DNA from: Azolla caroliniana
Taxonomy: Eukaryota > Polypodiophyta
Direction of reading: 5' to 3'
Assembly (NCBI GenBank): GCA_043228905.1
Contig: JBHGNT010000016.1
Coordinates: 868,001 to 932,000, forward strand
Length of the DNA: 64,000 bases
This document shows positions 12,955-24,211 of the stretch, piece by piece. Made by a program: the position numbers and the translations under genes. A model generated the notes under the pieces. It saw nothing but the letters and a program-made list of their open reading frames with translations. It did no database searches and was not told the DNA's origin. Positions within the stretch are counted from its first letter, which is position 1, and every line of letters starts with the position of its first letter.

Positions 12955-13445
12955 CCCCAACCCCCTTCTCTCTTCTCAGAGTCTCTCTCTCTCTTCAGAC
13001 TCCGTCGCCTCTGTCTCCATCTCCATCTCCATCTCCATCTTCTTTCTTTCTTTCTTTCTTTCTTCTCTGTTAGAGATTGTATGGCTACTTAGAAAGAAAG
13101 ACACGATCTCGCTCTCTTTGTTTTCCTTCTGTTCTGCTTCTCCTCTGTCTGAGAGAATCTCTCCTTGCAAAGAGCTGAACCCCCGCCCGCACTTTCTCTT
13201 TCCATTTTTCCCTCTCTCTTTCTTCTCTTCTTCGGAAGACTTCTTCTTCTCCTCTGCACAGAAGACTCCTCTGATTTTGAAATTAGAACGAAGAAGACCT
13301 CCCCTCCTGCTCTATCCCAATCAATCAAGGCCTCTCTGAATCAAAGGATCTTAGAGTACTCTGTTTTTTGAAGACGTCTTCTTCTTTTCAAACAAAACCT
13401 AGACTTCTTCTTCACCTTCGTTTCCTCCCTTTCATTTTTGTGCTA
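12955..13445 (+). promoter_or_regulatory. CT-rich 5' leader/promoter of the ARO-like gene
   Basis: The stretch directly before the coding start is almost continuously pyrimidine-rich, with CTCTCTCTC runs near 12983-12995, a CCATCT hexamer run near 13015-13040 and a TTTC run near 13043-13065. Pyrimidine-rich leaders of this kind are common in highly expressed plant genes. Read on the other strand they are GAGA motifs. The long frames here on both strands are caused by this composition. Confidence 0.5.
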
Positions 13446-15395
13446 ATGGCGATGACAAACAAGATAGAAACGCCTGAGGAGATGCTGACCATCCTTATAC
13501 AACTCATCCAAGATATGGAAAAAGAAGCATCTTTGGCGGATTCATACAAGGCAGAGTGCCTTGAACTCGCAGCCAAGGCAGAGAAGTTAGCAATCCTACT
13601 CCGCCAGGTAGCACGCCTCGACAACACTGTCGCCAAACCTCTCTACACGCGCCCTCTCTCTCGTATGCTTCAAGAGCTCAAGAAATCTGTCCAAAAGGCG
13701 ATCGATCTCATCCACAAATGCAACCGAAAAGGTATGATCCGACGAGTTATCACTATCACTTCTGTACATGATTTCAAGCGTGTGAGCACCCTCTTAGATA
13801 GCTCCATGGGTGACCTCACTTGGTTTATCGCTATCTCTCGCAATGAAGGGGAAGGTGGGGGTATGCCACCCATCGCCTCAAGTGAACCTTTGTTAGGGTA
13901 TTGCTGGAATCAGATCATGCTTCTTTATCGAGGCAATGAAGACGACCAAGAAGAAGCCGTGAACTCTCTAAATGGTTTTGCAAAGGACACTGAGAGGTTT
14001 ATGAACATTATGATGGAGGAAGAAGCAGTACAGCCCCTGCTAAAAGTGTTGCAAGAAGGTACCCCCAATGCACGAGAAATTGCTGCCCGGACGCTTGGCT
14101 ACATTGCCAGAGATGAGACTACAGTGAATCAAATGGTAGCGTGTGGACTTGCCCCTGTGTTTGTGAAGGTTCTTACCAATGCTCCAATGAAGGTTCAAGT
14201 GGCTGTCGCTTGGGCTATGGCTCAGGTTTTGGACGTGGCTATGGCACAGGTTTTGGACGTCGACCCTGAAGAGCAGGATCAATTTCTAGAGCGTCTCCAA
14301 AGTCTATTTCTACAGCATCTTGCTGTACGGCCATTGGTTGCTCTCTTAGGAGAGTCTTTAGATGAACCCGAGAAGGAAAAAGTACCCATGACTATGACCT
14401 CGCTCGTGAACAAGATGGCTACTCTGGGCAATGATAAGGTTTTGGATCACGACGATCCTCCGCCCTTGCCACATCATGTCCAAAAGCCATCGATCAATGC
14501 ACCCTATGCGAGACCCCCACCCGTGAGACCAATACATACTAATGGCATTGGTATGACAGGAGGTAAGCACAACAATGAAAATGTTAAAGGGCTCACTCAA
14601 AGAGAGCTTAATAGAAGAGTCAGGGAGGCGGAAGACCCGAAAGTGAAGGCGGAGCTTAAGGCAGAAGTCGCCCGAGCTATATCAAAACTCGCCAAGAATA
14701 ATTCTAAGTCTTGCACTAGCATTACGGAGACAAAAGCTCTACTATGCTTTGCTGCATTAATGGAGAAAGAGATTGGAAATGTGCAACTCAACTCAACCAT
14801 AGCTGTGATGGAGATAATGGCAGTAGCGGAAAAAGATGTGAATCTAAGGAGGAAGGCAATTCGGATGACTTCTCCGGCCATGAAAGCTGTGGTGGATCAA
14901 TTGTTGAGGCTGGTCAGGGATGGGCGCCCAGAACTCCAGGTGGTGGCCATTAGGGCGGTCGGTTGTTTATCCCGGACATTTACCGTCCGAGAGACTAGGG
15001 TCGTTGGACCCCTCGTGAAACAACTTGAGGGCGCATTTGATGACATCATTGCTGAGGCTGTGAAAGCTTTGACAAAATTTGCTTGCACGGACAATTACTT
15101 GCATAAAGAGCATTCTAAAGCCATAGTCCAAGCGGGAGGGGCGGGTCCTCTCGTCCAGATGGTTTTTTTCTCAAAAAACGAGCTTCAAATCGACGCGGTC
15201 ACCTTGATGTGTTATCTAGCCATACATTCAGGTGAGGCTGCGACACTTGCAAAGGTGGAGCCCCTACCAGCATTGAAAGCGTTTATGAAAAATTCACATT
15301 TAATGCAACCGTCTTTCGCTGACCTTGTACAACAAGCCATCAACTATCTTGCGCTCTACCAGGGAAAGCAACTTACTGACCTCTCTGATCCATAG
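13446..15395 (+). CDS. ARMADILLO REPEAT ONLY (ARO)-like protein, 649 aa
   Basis: ARO proteins are plant-specific armadillo-repeat proteins that in Arabidopsis act with RIC/ROP signalling and actin in tip-growing cells. This product is intronless and 649 residues long, both typical of the family. The N-terminal quarter has KAECLELAAKAEKLAILLRQ and a KxxDLIHKCNRKGMIRRV segment matching the helical ARO N-domain. It is followed by FMNIMMEEEAVQPLLKVLQ (armadillo start), then a Pro-rich linker near residues 335-365 (DHDDPPPLPHH) and a C-terminal armadillo block (ITETKALLCFAALMEKE, AVVDQLLRLV, LVKQLE, ALTKFACTDNYLHKEHSKAI). I start at 13446 (ATGGCGATG) because the open frame before it has no ATG. 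A nearby second ATG at 13452 is possible. Sequence is rather divergent from the ARO1-4 proteins I know, so it may be a side branch. Residues 257-272 hold an eight-residue duplication. Confidence 0.85.
   Translation: MAMTNKIETPEEMLTILIQLIQDMEKEASLADSYKAECLELAAKAEKLAILLRQVARLDNTVAKPLYTRPLSRMLQELKKSVQKAIDLIHKCNRKGMIRRVITITSVHDFKRVSTLLDSSMGDLTWFIAISRNEGEGGGMPPIASSEPLLGYCWNQIMLLYRGNEDDQEEAVNSLNGFAKDTERFMNIMMEEEAVQPLLKVLQEGTPNAREIAARTLGYIARDETTVNQMVACGLAPVFVKVLTNAPMKVQVAVAWAMAQVLDVAMAQVLDVDPEEQDQFLERLQSLFLQHLAVRPLVALLGESLDEPEKEKVPMTMTSLVNKMATLGNDKVLDHDDPPPLPHHVQKPSINAPYARPPPVRPIHTNGIGMTGGKHNNENVKGLTQRELNRRVREAEDPKVKAELKAEVARAISKLAKNNSKSCTSITETKALLCFAALMEKEIGNVQLNSTIAVMEIMAVAEKDVNLRRKAIRMTSPAMKAVVDQLLRLVRDGRPELQVVAIRAVGCLSRTFTVRETRVVGPLVKQLEGAFDDIIAEAVKALTKFACTDNYLHKEHSKAIVQAGGAGPLVQMVFFSKNELQIDAVTLMCYLAIHSGEAATLAKVEPLPALKAFMKNSHLMQPSFADLVQQAINYLALYQGKQLTDLSDP
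14214..14261 (+). repeat. 24-bp in-frame tandem duplication in ARO-like gene
   Basis: GCTATGGCTCAGGTTTTGG at 14214 recurs as GCTATGGCACAGGTTTTGG at 14238, doubling the peptide AMAQVLDV in the middle of an armadillo helix. The reading frame is kept. Confidence 0.9.
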
Positions 15396-18300
15396 TCATA
15401 CTGTGAAAACGTTCATCAGTCCCTTTTGTTTGACCATTTGCATCATCTAGTCACGACGGTTCGTGCCCCATTGCAATATTATATTTTCATCAATTCTTAA
15501 CATGGCAATCAGAATAGTTGTGGCTTCCATTCTCATTTTCTCTTAGGAAGTTTGTGCCACTGACACAAAAACCTAGGGTTTGTTTGGTTTGCATTATGGT
15601 CCATTACTTGTACATAGTTATATGAAAAAACCCCGACTTTGAACTGTGATATATTCAGTTGCAAATTGTGGAAACCAAAGCAGTGCATCAGAAACAGCCA
15701 CAACATGTTCTGAAGAAAAATCAAGTGCGTTTGTGATTTGGCATTTTTCTTTCTTTCAAGTGTAAGCAAAACGGCTTCGCACACCTAAACACATGAATTT
15801 GCTGGAAGATCAATCGATGATCAGAAGGTGATTTAATAGAGTGTACTGTTACATAATTGGTTTGTAATGTTGAAGCACCAGTTTTTGGTTTATTGTTCTT
15901 CTTTGGTATTTGGAAGATAGTGAATGAATTCAATCTTAATTTAATGGTGGTTGCTTGCTTCAGATATGTGTGTTTGTGTGTAGTTTAAAGATTTTCAAGA
16001 ATTAAATCTCCTGGAACCAATGGAAGTTTGGATCATGGATACTTGTTTTTGTAATGTAGCAGAAATATAGGTTTCTTTTGTTCGGATAATATCAGTTAAT
16101 ATTTCGTCTGGTGTGTATCTTGGGATGTAGTGTGTTGATGATACTTCACAAACTTATTACGTTCTAAGATTATTTATGTACTCTTTAGGAACGAAATGCA
16201 TATGATTAAACTGGTTGGGAATTGCTGCTGGTTATCATTCCCTTGATGTAACTTGGAAGGATTGAAAATGGTTCCTAGTGTTTAAATCAATAAAGATGAC
16301 TGAGAGCCTTTTCTTTGTGAGGGATCTTTCTTTAGGAATGTTGAATTGATTCATCTCCCTTTAGGCTCATTGAAAATCTAGAACTGAATTGGTATTTAAA
16401 GGTAAAACAAGGTGTGATGATGATTCATTTATCACCTTTTTGAAAGAATGATTGACTTCATCCCAATGGTGATAAATCATGTGGGGAAAATTTTCAATTT
16501 CCTAGGACAAGGAAAAAAAGCTACCTCCTTAGGGTTATGTTAGAAATGTAGTGTTTGGATTGCGAGGCAGTGATGAAATTCTTATCTACATGTCAATAAA
16601 ATGCAATCAAGTAAGCCAATAGGATCAACAGGATGTAATGTATTATTGCATAGAACCAAGAAAAAGGAGTATGAAGAAAAGATGTGATGTGTTGCAAATT
16701 ATGAAGAAGATTGATTTGTGTTTTAAGTGGGAAAAATAAATAAATAAATATTGACATGTGTTTTTTCGTCTAATTAGCTTGACACTCTTTTGGTATATCT
16801 ATAAATCAATATTATTAGGCCTGAGTAAGGGAATTTTTAGCAACAACTACTTTCTAAGATGTTAGCATTCTCATGGGGTTTGTTTTGAAGTTAGTAAAAG
16901 TTAGACTAATGGATTGCAAAATTTTAGTGGTTATGCCTTGTCAATATGTAAAGCACTTAGTGATCAATGCTTGTTTGCAAGAATGAATTGTGATGGTTTC
17001 GTGATGTGGTATGTAGAAACATAAATTGTGGAGCAACTTGTCATTTGAGGCACTATAGGATTGAATCACTACTTTAGAATAACCACTTTGTACAATTCTA
17101 CAATCTCAATTCTATTGTTTACCCTTTTGTAAATCAATCTCCACCAAATTAGTAGGTTGAACATGTGATGGCTTCTCCTCTCTCGTCCTTTATACTATTG
17201 TACTTACAAGGAACTATCCATGTGCAATAGCCAAATTTTTTATATATAAAGACAGAATGGACCTATGTGGTTGCCTTAGCTTTTAAGTGAGTATTGAGGA
17301 CATGGTATACAATGTATTTACTATACTAGATGTAGGCACTATTCCAATTGACATCCATCCTACCTTAATATTCTCCATGCCAATTCAATCCTATCGTATA
17401 TACCCAAGCTTCAACTTTATAAAAAAATTCTATTGACCTAAAAATAGAACATGGTCTTGCAAAAGTTATTCTTGACCTTAACATAGAAATGGAAGCGAAA
17501 TTTCCCTTCACAATAAACTATCTCATGTTGATAAAGCATAGTGTGAAAAAGAGAAACTTTAGAAGTCTCCATCAATTCATTCTAATAATGCTTTTCTTCT
17601 AGACTAGCTTACTAAATAGATTTTTATTTATGTTAAGTTTTCACTTCCTAAGGTTAAGGTTGCAACCTTGCATGTTCAAGTCCCAAACACTAAAAACATA
17701 TAATGCATTATGATATGATCTTGCACATTAGAATGTGTCATTGCCCAACCTAGGGGGGTTAAAAATGACAATAAGATATTAATACAATGCAACTTTAAAG
17801 GGAGAAATGACTATCATAATGAATTATCAAGTGAAAACTTAGTGCTTCGTATGCACACTCAATGATGAAGAAAGAAGGAGAAATTGATAGATATAGCTTT
17901 CTTTTCATGATTTTTCCTAATGATAATTAAGGAGTATCAAATTCAATGGATAGTGACAATAACATTTTCTTCATCAAACTTGACACGTGTGTGAATTTTG
18001 TAAGGTTTTTTTGGTGTAATATGGATTGTGCTAAAGAAACATAGAACTCCCACCCTGATGTGGGTGTTCTCTCTCTCTCTCTCTCTCTCTAGATATGTCT
18101 AAGTTTGGGAAGAAAAGGTGCAGTTTACTGTTGTCTAAGTAGTTTTTACCTTTTTGTGTACAATATGAATATTATGTAAACCACCAATGACACAATAGAT
18201 GGGCTATATTGATAAGTCATTACTAGAAATAATGGGGAAAATGTTTCACTTCTTATAGAACAATCATTAGATGCCAAAATTCAAATCAGAGGTAATTGTA

Positions 18301-20176
18301 TAGGGCATTGTATTGTGTAATAATTTAGTTGATATACTCTCCTTTCACCTTAATTTATACGCCAATTTTGTTCCTCTAAAATATCTGAATATATATTTAT
18401 CATGTTTAAAGAGTTATACAACATTTAGGATCTGAGAAACTAATCTTTTAACTCTTAGTTACTTGGGAGTTGAGTTTTACATTCATTGAATTTTATACAA
18501 CCAACATACAATTTGATGGGCATTTAACCTTTTCACGTCTTTATGAAGACCATGGTCTCTTGGTGGATGCGTTAAATCACTCACTTGTCTCCTTGGTCAG
18601 GTATAGCTCGGAGGAAAAGTTTTCCACTTCACTTTCAATTTTGAGAACAATATCCTCAACTTCTTTTCCTTGCAAAATCAAATTTACTAGGCTCATTAGA
18701 ATTATTTGTGATCAATCAAGTGTTCGTATATGCATGTGCAAAGCCAACCATATTTTACAATAAAATGTGTGCAAAAACAAATTTAAATGATTATATCATG
18801 AATAATATGAGTACGCATGATGAGGTTCGATCTCCTCACCATCCAACACCTCACTTTCAATAGCATACAAGTTTACGATACTTTGTTTTTCTAAACTACA
18901 TGTCAAGCATGGTCCCCATGAGTTTGACATGCCCAAATTTGCGATTTATATATCTTTGTGCACCATCGTGTATAGTACAATTACTAGTTGAATTGACAAT
19001 GATAAAGACTTTGTTCACAATGGTGCCCACACAACAAACGTATCTAGTACTTAAGTATTCACAAAGAGACAAAATTGAGATATGGTAAAAGTTGCATGGA
19101 TCAACAAACACCTCTTACAACATCGGAAAGACTTATGTTTTACTCGTGATCGCACAAAGCAAAGTATAATTTATCCAGGTGTATAATTGCATTGCAATAA
19201 GTGTTAAAGGTGACCATTCAATGGTCAAGTGGCTCATATCTCAGTGTCGGGGATACCTACCTCTAGTTTTGCGGGTCATTGGAATTCCACAGCAAATTTG
19301 TATGAAATGACTTCTAGAGCACCCTTCTTCATCCAGATATCTGGAGAAAATAACGAGGAACAAGCTGCTTTGTTAACTTCTTTCCCGTCCATTAAGGGAC
19401 TCCCTAATGGATTGGCCGATTTGTTTCACATCTTCGAGCTGAATAAAGTACACAAGAAAAGAGTTAGTCATGCTACAAAGAATCATGTGTGGCCATTCAC
19501 AGATTATAGTTTCTCATTACCAAACATTGGATGTGAAAAAAAAGTTTTGAAAATCATAAAATCTATCTGCTATTAAACAATTTTCTATCACAGGTGGTTT
19601 AATTTTGTCAATCTTGTACATAAATTCCATTCATTGTGAGCAAAATGACATGCTGAATCCTAATAAGACGTACAAAGATTAAAGAAAGGTAGTCTTTCCA
19701 TGTTATAAACCCTAAAGAGACTCGCCATTAGAAATTGTATCACATGGAATTTATCTGTCATTACCAACGTGTTTTTATGTAACATAGCATTTATTAGTTT
19801 TTTTTTATAGCTGGGGATTTATTATGAAAAAATCTTGATATGCCTTAAATAAATTTTATGATGAAAGGAAAACATTGAATGGATTTGACTATGGTCCTAA
19901 ACTTAATCTTCTCTCTCTTGAAAACTAGGTTTTTGTTAGTAATGATACAAGTAAAACAACAGCAAACTCTTGCCTTGTTCAAATATATTCACATAAGAAA
20001 AATCCAAGTACATCCACATATTCTATTATCTATCTAAGATTGAACGGAAAATGTCCATAACGTCTAAAACGTATGTACACATGATTCGACAAGAATCAAA
20101 GGTTGCATTAGCCTTGGCCCTTATGCCATCAAATGCACACAAATTGATGGGGGCTAATAAAAGGTTTGAGAGTTTG
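15396..20176. other. 3' flank of ARO-like gene and AT-rich intergenic DNA
   Basis: The first few hundred bases are presumably the 3' UTR of the ARO-like gene. An AATAAA-containing stretch lies near 16287 but is far from the stop. A (TC)n run is at 18068-18092. Frames at 18470-18763 and 19229-19576 (plus strand, 97 and 115 codons) look non-conserved to me and lack recognisable domains; I leave them uncalled. Confidence 0.5.
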
Positions 20177-20522
20177 CAATATACTTCTGTAATTATTAAA
20201 TCTAGGATTAGAACTAGTACTGGATCTAAAAAGACAGTAGCTGTGCTTTGCATAAGGTCTGCGGTCTACATTACACTTATCTCTGAAAGCATTGCTAATC
20301 CTATACCAAAGGATTTTCCATGTTGCTCTGAATAGGGACAGCCTCACATGTTCTTTGGATGTTTTGTTAAGCCTATGCCAAATGACCGTCCATTGAGATT
20401 AATATGATGGCCCATGCCAGTGGGAATATGTAGACCACAGACCTTATGCAAAGCACAGCTACTGTCTTTTTAGATCCAGTACTAGTTCTAATCCTAGATT
20501 TAATAATTACAGAAGTATATTG
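20177..20522. repeat. 95-bp inverted repeat with 156-bp spacer (foldback)
   Basis: The arm 20177-20271 (starting CAATATACTTCTGTAATTA) is matched on the opposite strand by 20428-20522. By eye I find a single mismatch across 95 positions (GCGGTC versus GTGGTC). The 156-bp spacer 20272-20427 holds no gene. The transcript of either strand would form a very long perfect hairpin. I see no convincing target-site duplication: the flanks read GAGTTTG on the left and TTGGAGT on the right. It may be a foldback transposon, a recent inverted duplication, or a young hairpin-RNA locus. Confidence 0.9.
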
Positions 20523-20848
20523 TTGGAGTACATGTCCAAAAACTCATCTAGATTATGACTTGAAGACTGTGGATTCAAATTTCGTCCCTGCACTACATGT
20601 TCACAATGAATAAGCAAATGAGGATTATTCTATGATAATCCACGCTTAAGAATGGGAAAGTACTGTGACTATTCATCTTGTCAATTTGGTGTGATTCCAT
20701 TCTACATTATGAACCACTTCATCATGCTGTTTAAAATACTCATTAGATGGTTCTTTGGGGAAGATATGCATTTCAGGCTTGAAGTATGATGGGCTAGAGC
20801 AGCTGAAAGCTTAACGGTTCCCAAGGAACTTTCAGTCATAGTACAGAC

Positions 20849-21240
20849 GAACAAGATCCAATGTCAAGTGAGAAATAGCGCAGATCAATTGTTATGGTCT
20901 TTAGGCAATCACTTGAAACGGGGGGTGATTGAGCCATCACAATCACAAAATGGACTTGGAAGCAGCCATCGGCTAGAAAAAGCATAACAAGATCCAATGT
21001 CAAGTGAGAAACAACGCAGATCAATTGTTATGATTTTTAGGCAATCACTTGAAAAAGGGGGTGATTGAGCCATCACAACCAGAAAATGGACTTGGCAGCA
21101 GCCATCCACCAGAAAAAAGCATAACAAGATCCAATATCAAGTGAGAAACAGCGCAGCTCAATTGTTATGGTCATTAGGCAATCACTTGAAAAACGGGGTG
21201 ATTGAGCCATCACAACCAGAAAATGGACTTGGAAGCATCC
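20849..21240. repeat. three tandem copies of a 136-137-bp unit
   Basis: Copies begin with ACAAGATCCAATNTCAAGTG at 20851, 20987 and 21124. Each continues with GCAATCACTTGAAA, GGGTGATTGAGCCATCAC and AAAATGGACTTGG. Divergence is low, a few percent between neighbours. Confidence 0.9.
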
Positions 21241-21837
21241 AGCCGCCCATGCTCTAGCTTCCTGGAGCTGAAAACATTTCAGAGCTTGAGTGATTCATCA
21301 AAGTAACATGACCTTGAAAGGATCTTTTTCAAGAGTTAATAGCGATACGATGTGTCAATCAAGGACAGCTGTTGGTGACAACAATTGGAGTTACCAGAAA
21401 CGATAATTCTGTCATGATTAATGAGAAGTCATTTGAAAAGCAGAGAGCCATAGATTCTCACAGCCAGAATTTAGAGATTGACAGTGTAAAAAAACCTAAA
21501 AAGCATAATTTTTTGTGGGCAATAGGCTGATCATAGCGCATTTGGTTGTGAGATATTGATATAGTCCACAAAGCCAAAAAACAGATACATGCATCCATGA
21601 AAAGAAAATTATTAAAGGCTTGAAAGGCAGCGGTACTGAGCCAAAAATAGTAGATGAAGTATACACACATATGCAACTATACAAACAGACAGAATGCAGA
21701 TTAGTCCTATCCCCCTACATGACAATGAGGGCGTTAATATCAAAAAGATCCCTCAGGCAACATTTCGTGATCTATTTACATTGTGAAAGGCCATAAAGAA
21801 TTTCCTTTGCCATTTGATGATCAGAAATTTGTCAGCA
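21241..21837. other. intergenic stretch, likely 3' flank of the minus-strand small gene
   Basis: No coding or repeat signal. Because the small membrane-protein gene at 21838-22113 is on the minus strand, its 3' UTR would lie here. Confidence 0.4.
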
Positions 21838-22113
21838 CTATGAAAACATGTACTTGTCCATGAGTGGACGAACAGAAGAAGGAGAAAAAGAAGAGACTAC
21901 CCGGCTAATCCCGGAGGAGTGGAGCGCTGCAGCTGTGGCAGAGACGGCGGCACCAAGGCCGAGAGAAGCGATGAAGAACGCACGAGCGGGCATGGTGGAG
22001 GCTCTGTATCCTCTGGTGTAAAGAAGGAAAGCTCCCACTATCTGCGCCGCGCTGCAAGAGGCCCACATCGCAATAGCCCCGTCTCCTCCTCTTCTGCTGT
22101 CGCCTTCCGCCAT
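21838..22113 (-). CDS. small two-helix membrane protein, 91 aa
   Basis: The frame starts at the CAT (ATG on minus) at 22111-22113 and is markedly GC-rich compared with its surroundings, a good sign of a real gene here. Residues about 14-33 (IAMWASCSAAQIVGAFLLY) and about 43-66 (ARAFFIASLGLGAAVSATAA) are two hydrophobic helices with small residues, and TRGYRASTMP forms a basic loop between them. It is reminiscent of small conserved plant membrane proteins, but I cannot assign a family or function. The tail SSFSPSSVRPLMDKYMFS is less conserved-looking; a splice site (CGG-GTAGTC near residue 71) could instead lead to another exon. The upstream side on the minus strand runs into SINE-like repeats within 30 bases of the start, so its promoter is unclear. 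Confidence 0.55.
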   Translation of the reverse strand: MAEGDSRRGGDGAIAMWASCSAAQIVGAFLLYTRGYRASTMPARAFFIASLGLGAAVSATAAALHSSGISRVVSSFSPSSVRPLMDKYMFS

Positions 22114-22129
22114 AGCTCGCAGTGGGATC

Positions 22130-23414
22130 TAGTTAATTAAGAGCATATGTTATGGAGCAGAGCAATAGAGAGAGACGAGGAAATCAGGTTTCGAACCCAA
22201 GACATGGTGCTAAATAGTGTAACAACTAATCACTAAGGGTAAGGTAATTACGATTAAGAGAGAGACAGAGAGATTGATTTTTGCCAAAGTATGTTGGATT
22301 TTATGGCATCCTCCACAAGAAAGGGGATATGCCAATTCATTACAAATGGAAGTTTTGGCGACATCAAGGTTGTAGAGGTGGGAAGGTAATCAACTTCTTC
22401 TTAACTGTCAATTTAATCGGATAGTTAGATTGGGTTTGATAATAGTCAAGGATGTTATGTTGGTATTCCAAGAGGTTAAACCATTATTAAGGATAAGTTG
22501 CAAGGATTATTATCATCGTATAAGCCAATTCTTGATTTAAATTTTAGATGATGGCATCTGGTTATATATAATCAATTATCAACTCAAGTTATCAATTTAT
22601 CCCCACACTTAGAGTTCAAATTTTGTGATAGTGGCCCAAATGAGGAGCAGCTCATACACAATTGTTGTGACTATTATCGGTCCCCACTAATTTTGTAGTC
22701 GGTTAGTTCAAATCCCATCTAAGCTCTAAGTTGTGAGTGCATGGCATGGGTGGACTACGATTGTGAGCTACTCTCATATGTAATAGAAAGTTTGTTTGCA
22801 TATATACATCTCTGTAATTGTAACTCAATATGTCTAATCAATTCTCAAGATTTCTAACACATCTTAAGAGCTTGATTTGGAAATTTGTTATAACTGGGAG
22901 ATTTGACTATGACATCAACAAATGATGCTTATCATAGGTTGATTGACAAACATAAGTGGATGGAAGAAAGTATCATAAAGATATAGGATTTTTGTAAGCC
23001 CATTACGTGGTGGTTTCATGTGATTAAGGTAGGTTGGGAGCTTTACCATTGGGGGATGCATTAAACAAAAGAAACATTGCTAGAAGAATGTGTTTCATTT
23101 CTTTGGTGGAATTGAAACATAACGGACATTGATTTCTTTCATGCCCAATGGCTAGAATGGTTTGGAGATGTATCAAATTTCTCTAGATGTCTTTAACTTG
23201 AGCAAAACTATCTTCATTCAAATGAGTTTTTGCACATATGGAGGACATTGAATTGATGCCTCATTCAACCCCTACATCCCACAATGCATCAAGTAAATTA
23301 AGAGGATGTATATGGAGTAATAGAGAAATTGGCTCTCAGACCCAAGACGTGGGACCAGTAGTCTAACAATTTACAACAAGAGTAAGTTGATTACTATAAA
23401 GAAATAGCCCAAAT
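22130..23414. other. repeat-derived intergenic DNA with SINE-like fragments
   Basis: Fragments such as GGTTTCGAACCCAAGAC near 22187 and TAACAACTTAC-like phrases near 23365 look like pieces of the same tRNA-derived repeat in the opposite orientation. No gene is supported. Confidence 0.45.
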
Positions 23415-23520
23415 GGATGTAGCTTAGTTGGTAAGGTTGCCCAATGGAGACTAGGATGAATGTCATGGGTTCAACCCCTACATCCCATGATGGCATCTAG
23501 TTAATTATGATATATGTGTG
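23415..23520 (+). mobile_element. tRNA-derived SINE-like element (best copy)
   Basis: The head reads GGATGTAGCTTAGTTGG, matching a tRNA acceptor strand plus a pol III A box. GGTTCAACCCC at 23468-23478 matches the B box. TACATCC follows at once and can pair with the leading GGATGTA over seven bases. Spacing from A box to B box is that of a tRNA. It does not fold into a complete functional tRNA by hand (the T-arm is out of register by one or two bases), so I call it a tRNA-related SINE head with the tail GATGGCATCTAGTTAATTA. Confidence 0.6.
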
Positions 23521-23607
23521 TCAAATGAGAACATCGGGTTTTGAACCCAACGCATAGTGCTAGTAGTATAACAACTTACCGCTAGGGTAAGCTAATTACG
23601 AGAGAGA

Positions 23608-23714
23608 GCAGTTGGTAAGGTTGCCCAATGGAGCCTAAGAGGTTATGGTTTCACCCCCCTAGGTTCTACAATGGCATAGTTGGGTAAGCTAATTACGATG
23701 AAGAGAGAGAAAAA

Positions 23715-23786
<72 letters not shown>

Positions 23787-24211
23787 ATAATTGCCCATAT
23801 GGATGTAACCCAATTGGTAGGTAAAGTTATGTCATGGACCAAAAGGTCAAGTGTTCAACCCCTAAATTTTATACTAACATCTATTAAATTAAGAGATATG
23901 TATGGAGTAATAAGGAGGTGAGAAATTTGGGTGTCAAACCCACCCCAACCCCTTGGTAAGGTTGTCTCGTGAAGACCAGAAGGTCATGTGTTCAACCCCT
24001 AAATTCAACAATGGCTTTTAGTGAATTAAGGGAATACGTACGCAATAATAGTAACAGGGAGTTGAGAAAGGCTTGTGCAGCTATGAAGAACAAGAAGGTC
24101 ATGTGTTCAAACTTGAAATTCTATAATGGCTTCCAGTGAATTACCCCAACCCCCTGGTAAGGTTATCTCACGGAGACCAAAAGGTCACGTGTTCAACCCC
24201 TAAATTCAACA
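23608..24211 (+). mobile_element. cluster of further tRNA-like SINE fragments
   Basis: Partial copies with a GTTGGTAAGG-type A-box region and a GTTCAACCCC-type B box start near 23608, 23801 (GGATGTAACCCAATTGG), 23949 and 24151. Three of them end in AAATTCAACAATGGCTT or a variant. The copies share the order of boxes but differ in the middle. They surround a compound (GT)n(GA)n microsatellite at 23713-23783. Confidence 0.6.
23713..23783. repeat. compound (GT)n(GA)n microsatellite
   Basis: About sixteen GT units pass directly into about seventeen GA units. It lies between SINE-like fragments. Confidence 0.95.

Noticed and set aside
12938-13445. Several long frames in the leader of the ARO-like gene, and a signal-peptide-like N-terminal extension before 13446
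   Set aside because: The frames follow from pyrimidine richness, and the extension has no ATG (it begins with TTG). Family homology begins after 13446.
20051-20347. Frames of 94 and 75 codons crossing the inverted-repeat arm
   Set aside because: They have no domain and overlap the foldback arm; opposite-strand versions appear because of the inverted symmetry.
23415-23486. A functional tRNA gene
   Set aside because: The acceptor pairing is good, but the T-arm is out of register and no clear anticodon stem forms. Related broken copies nearby argue for a SINE.
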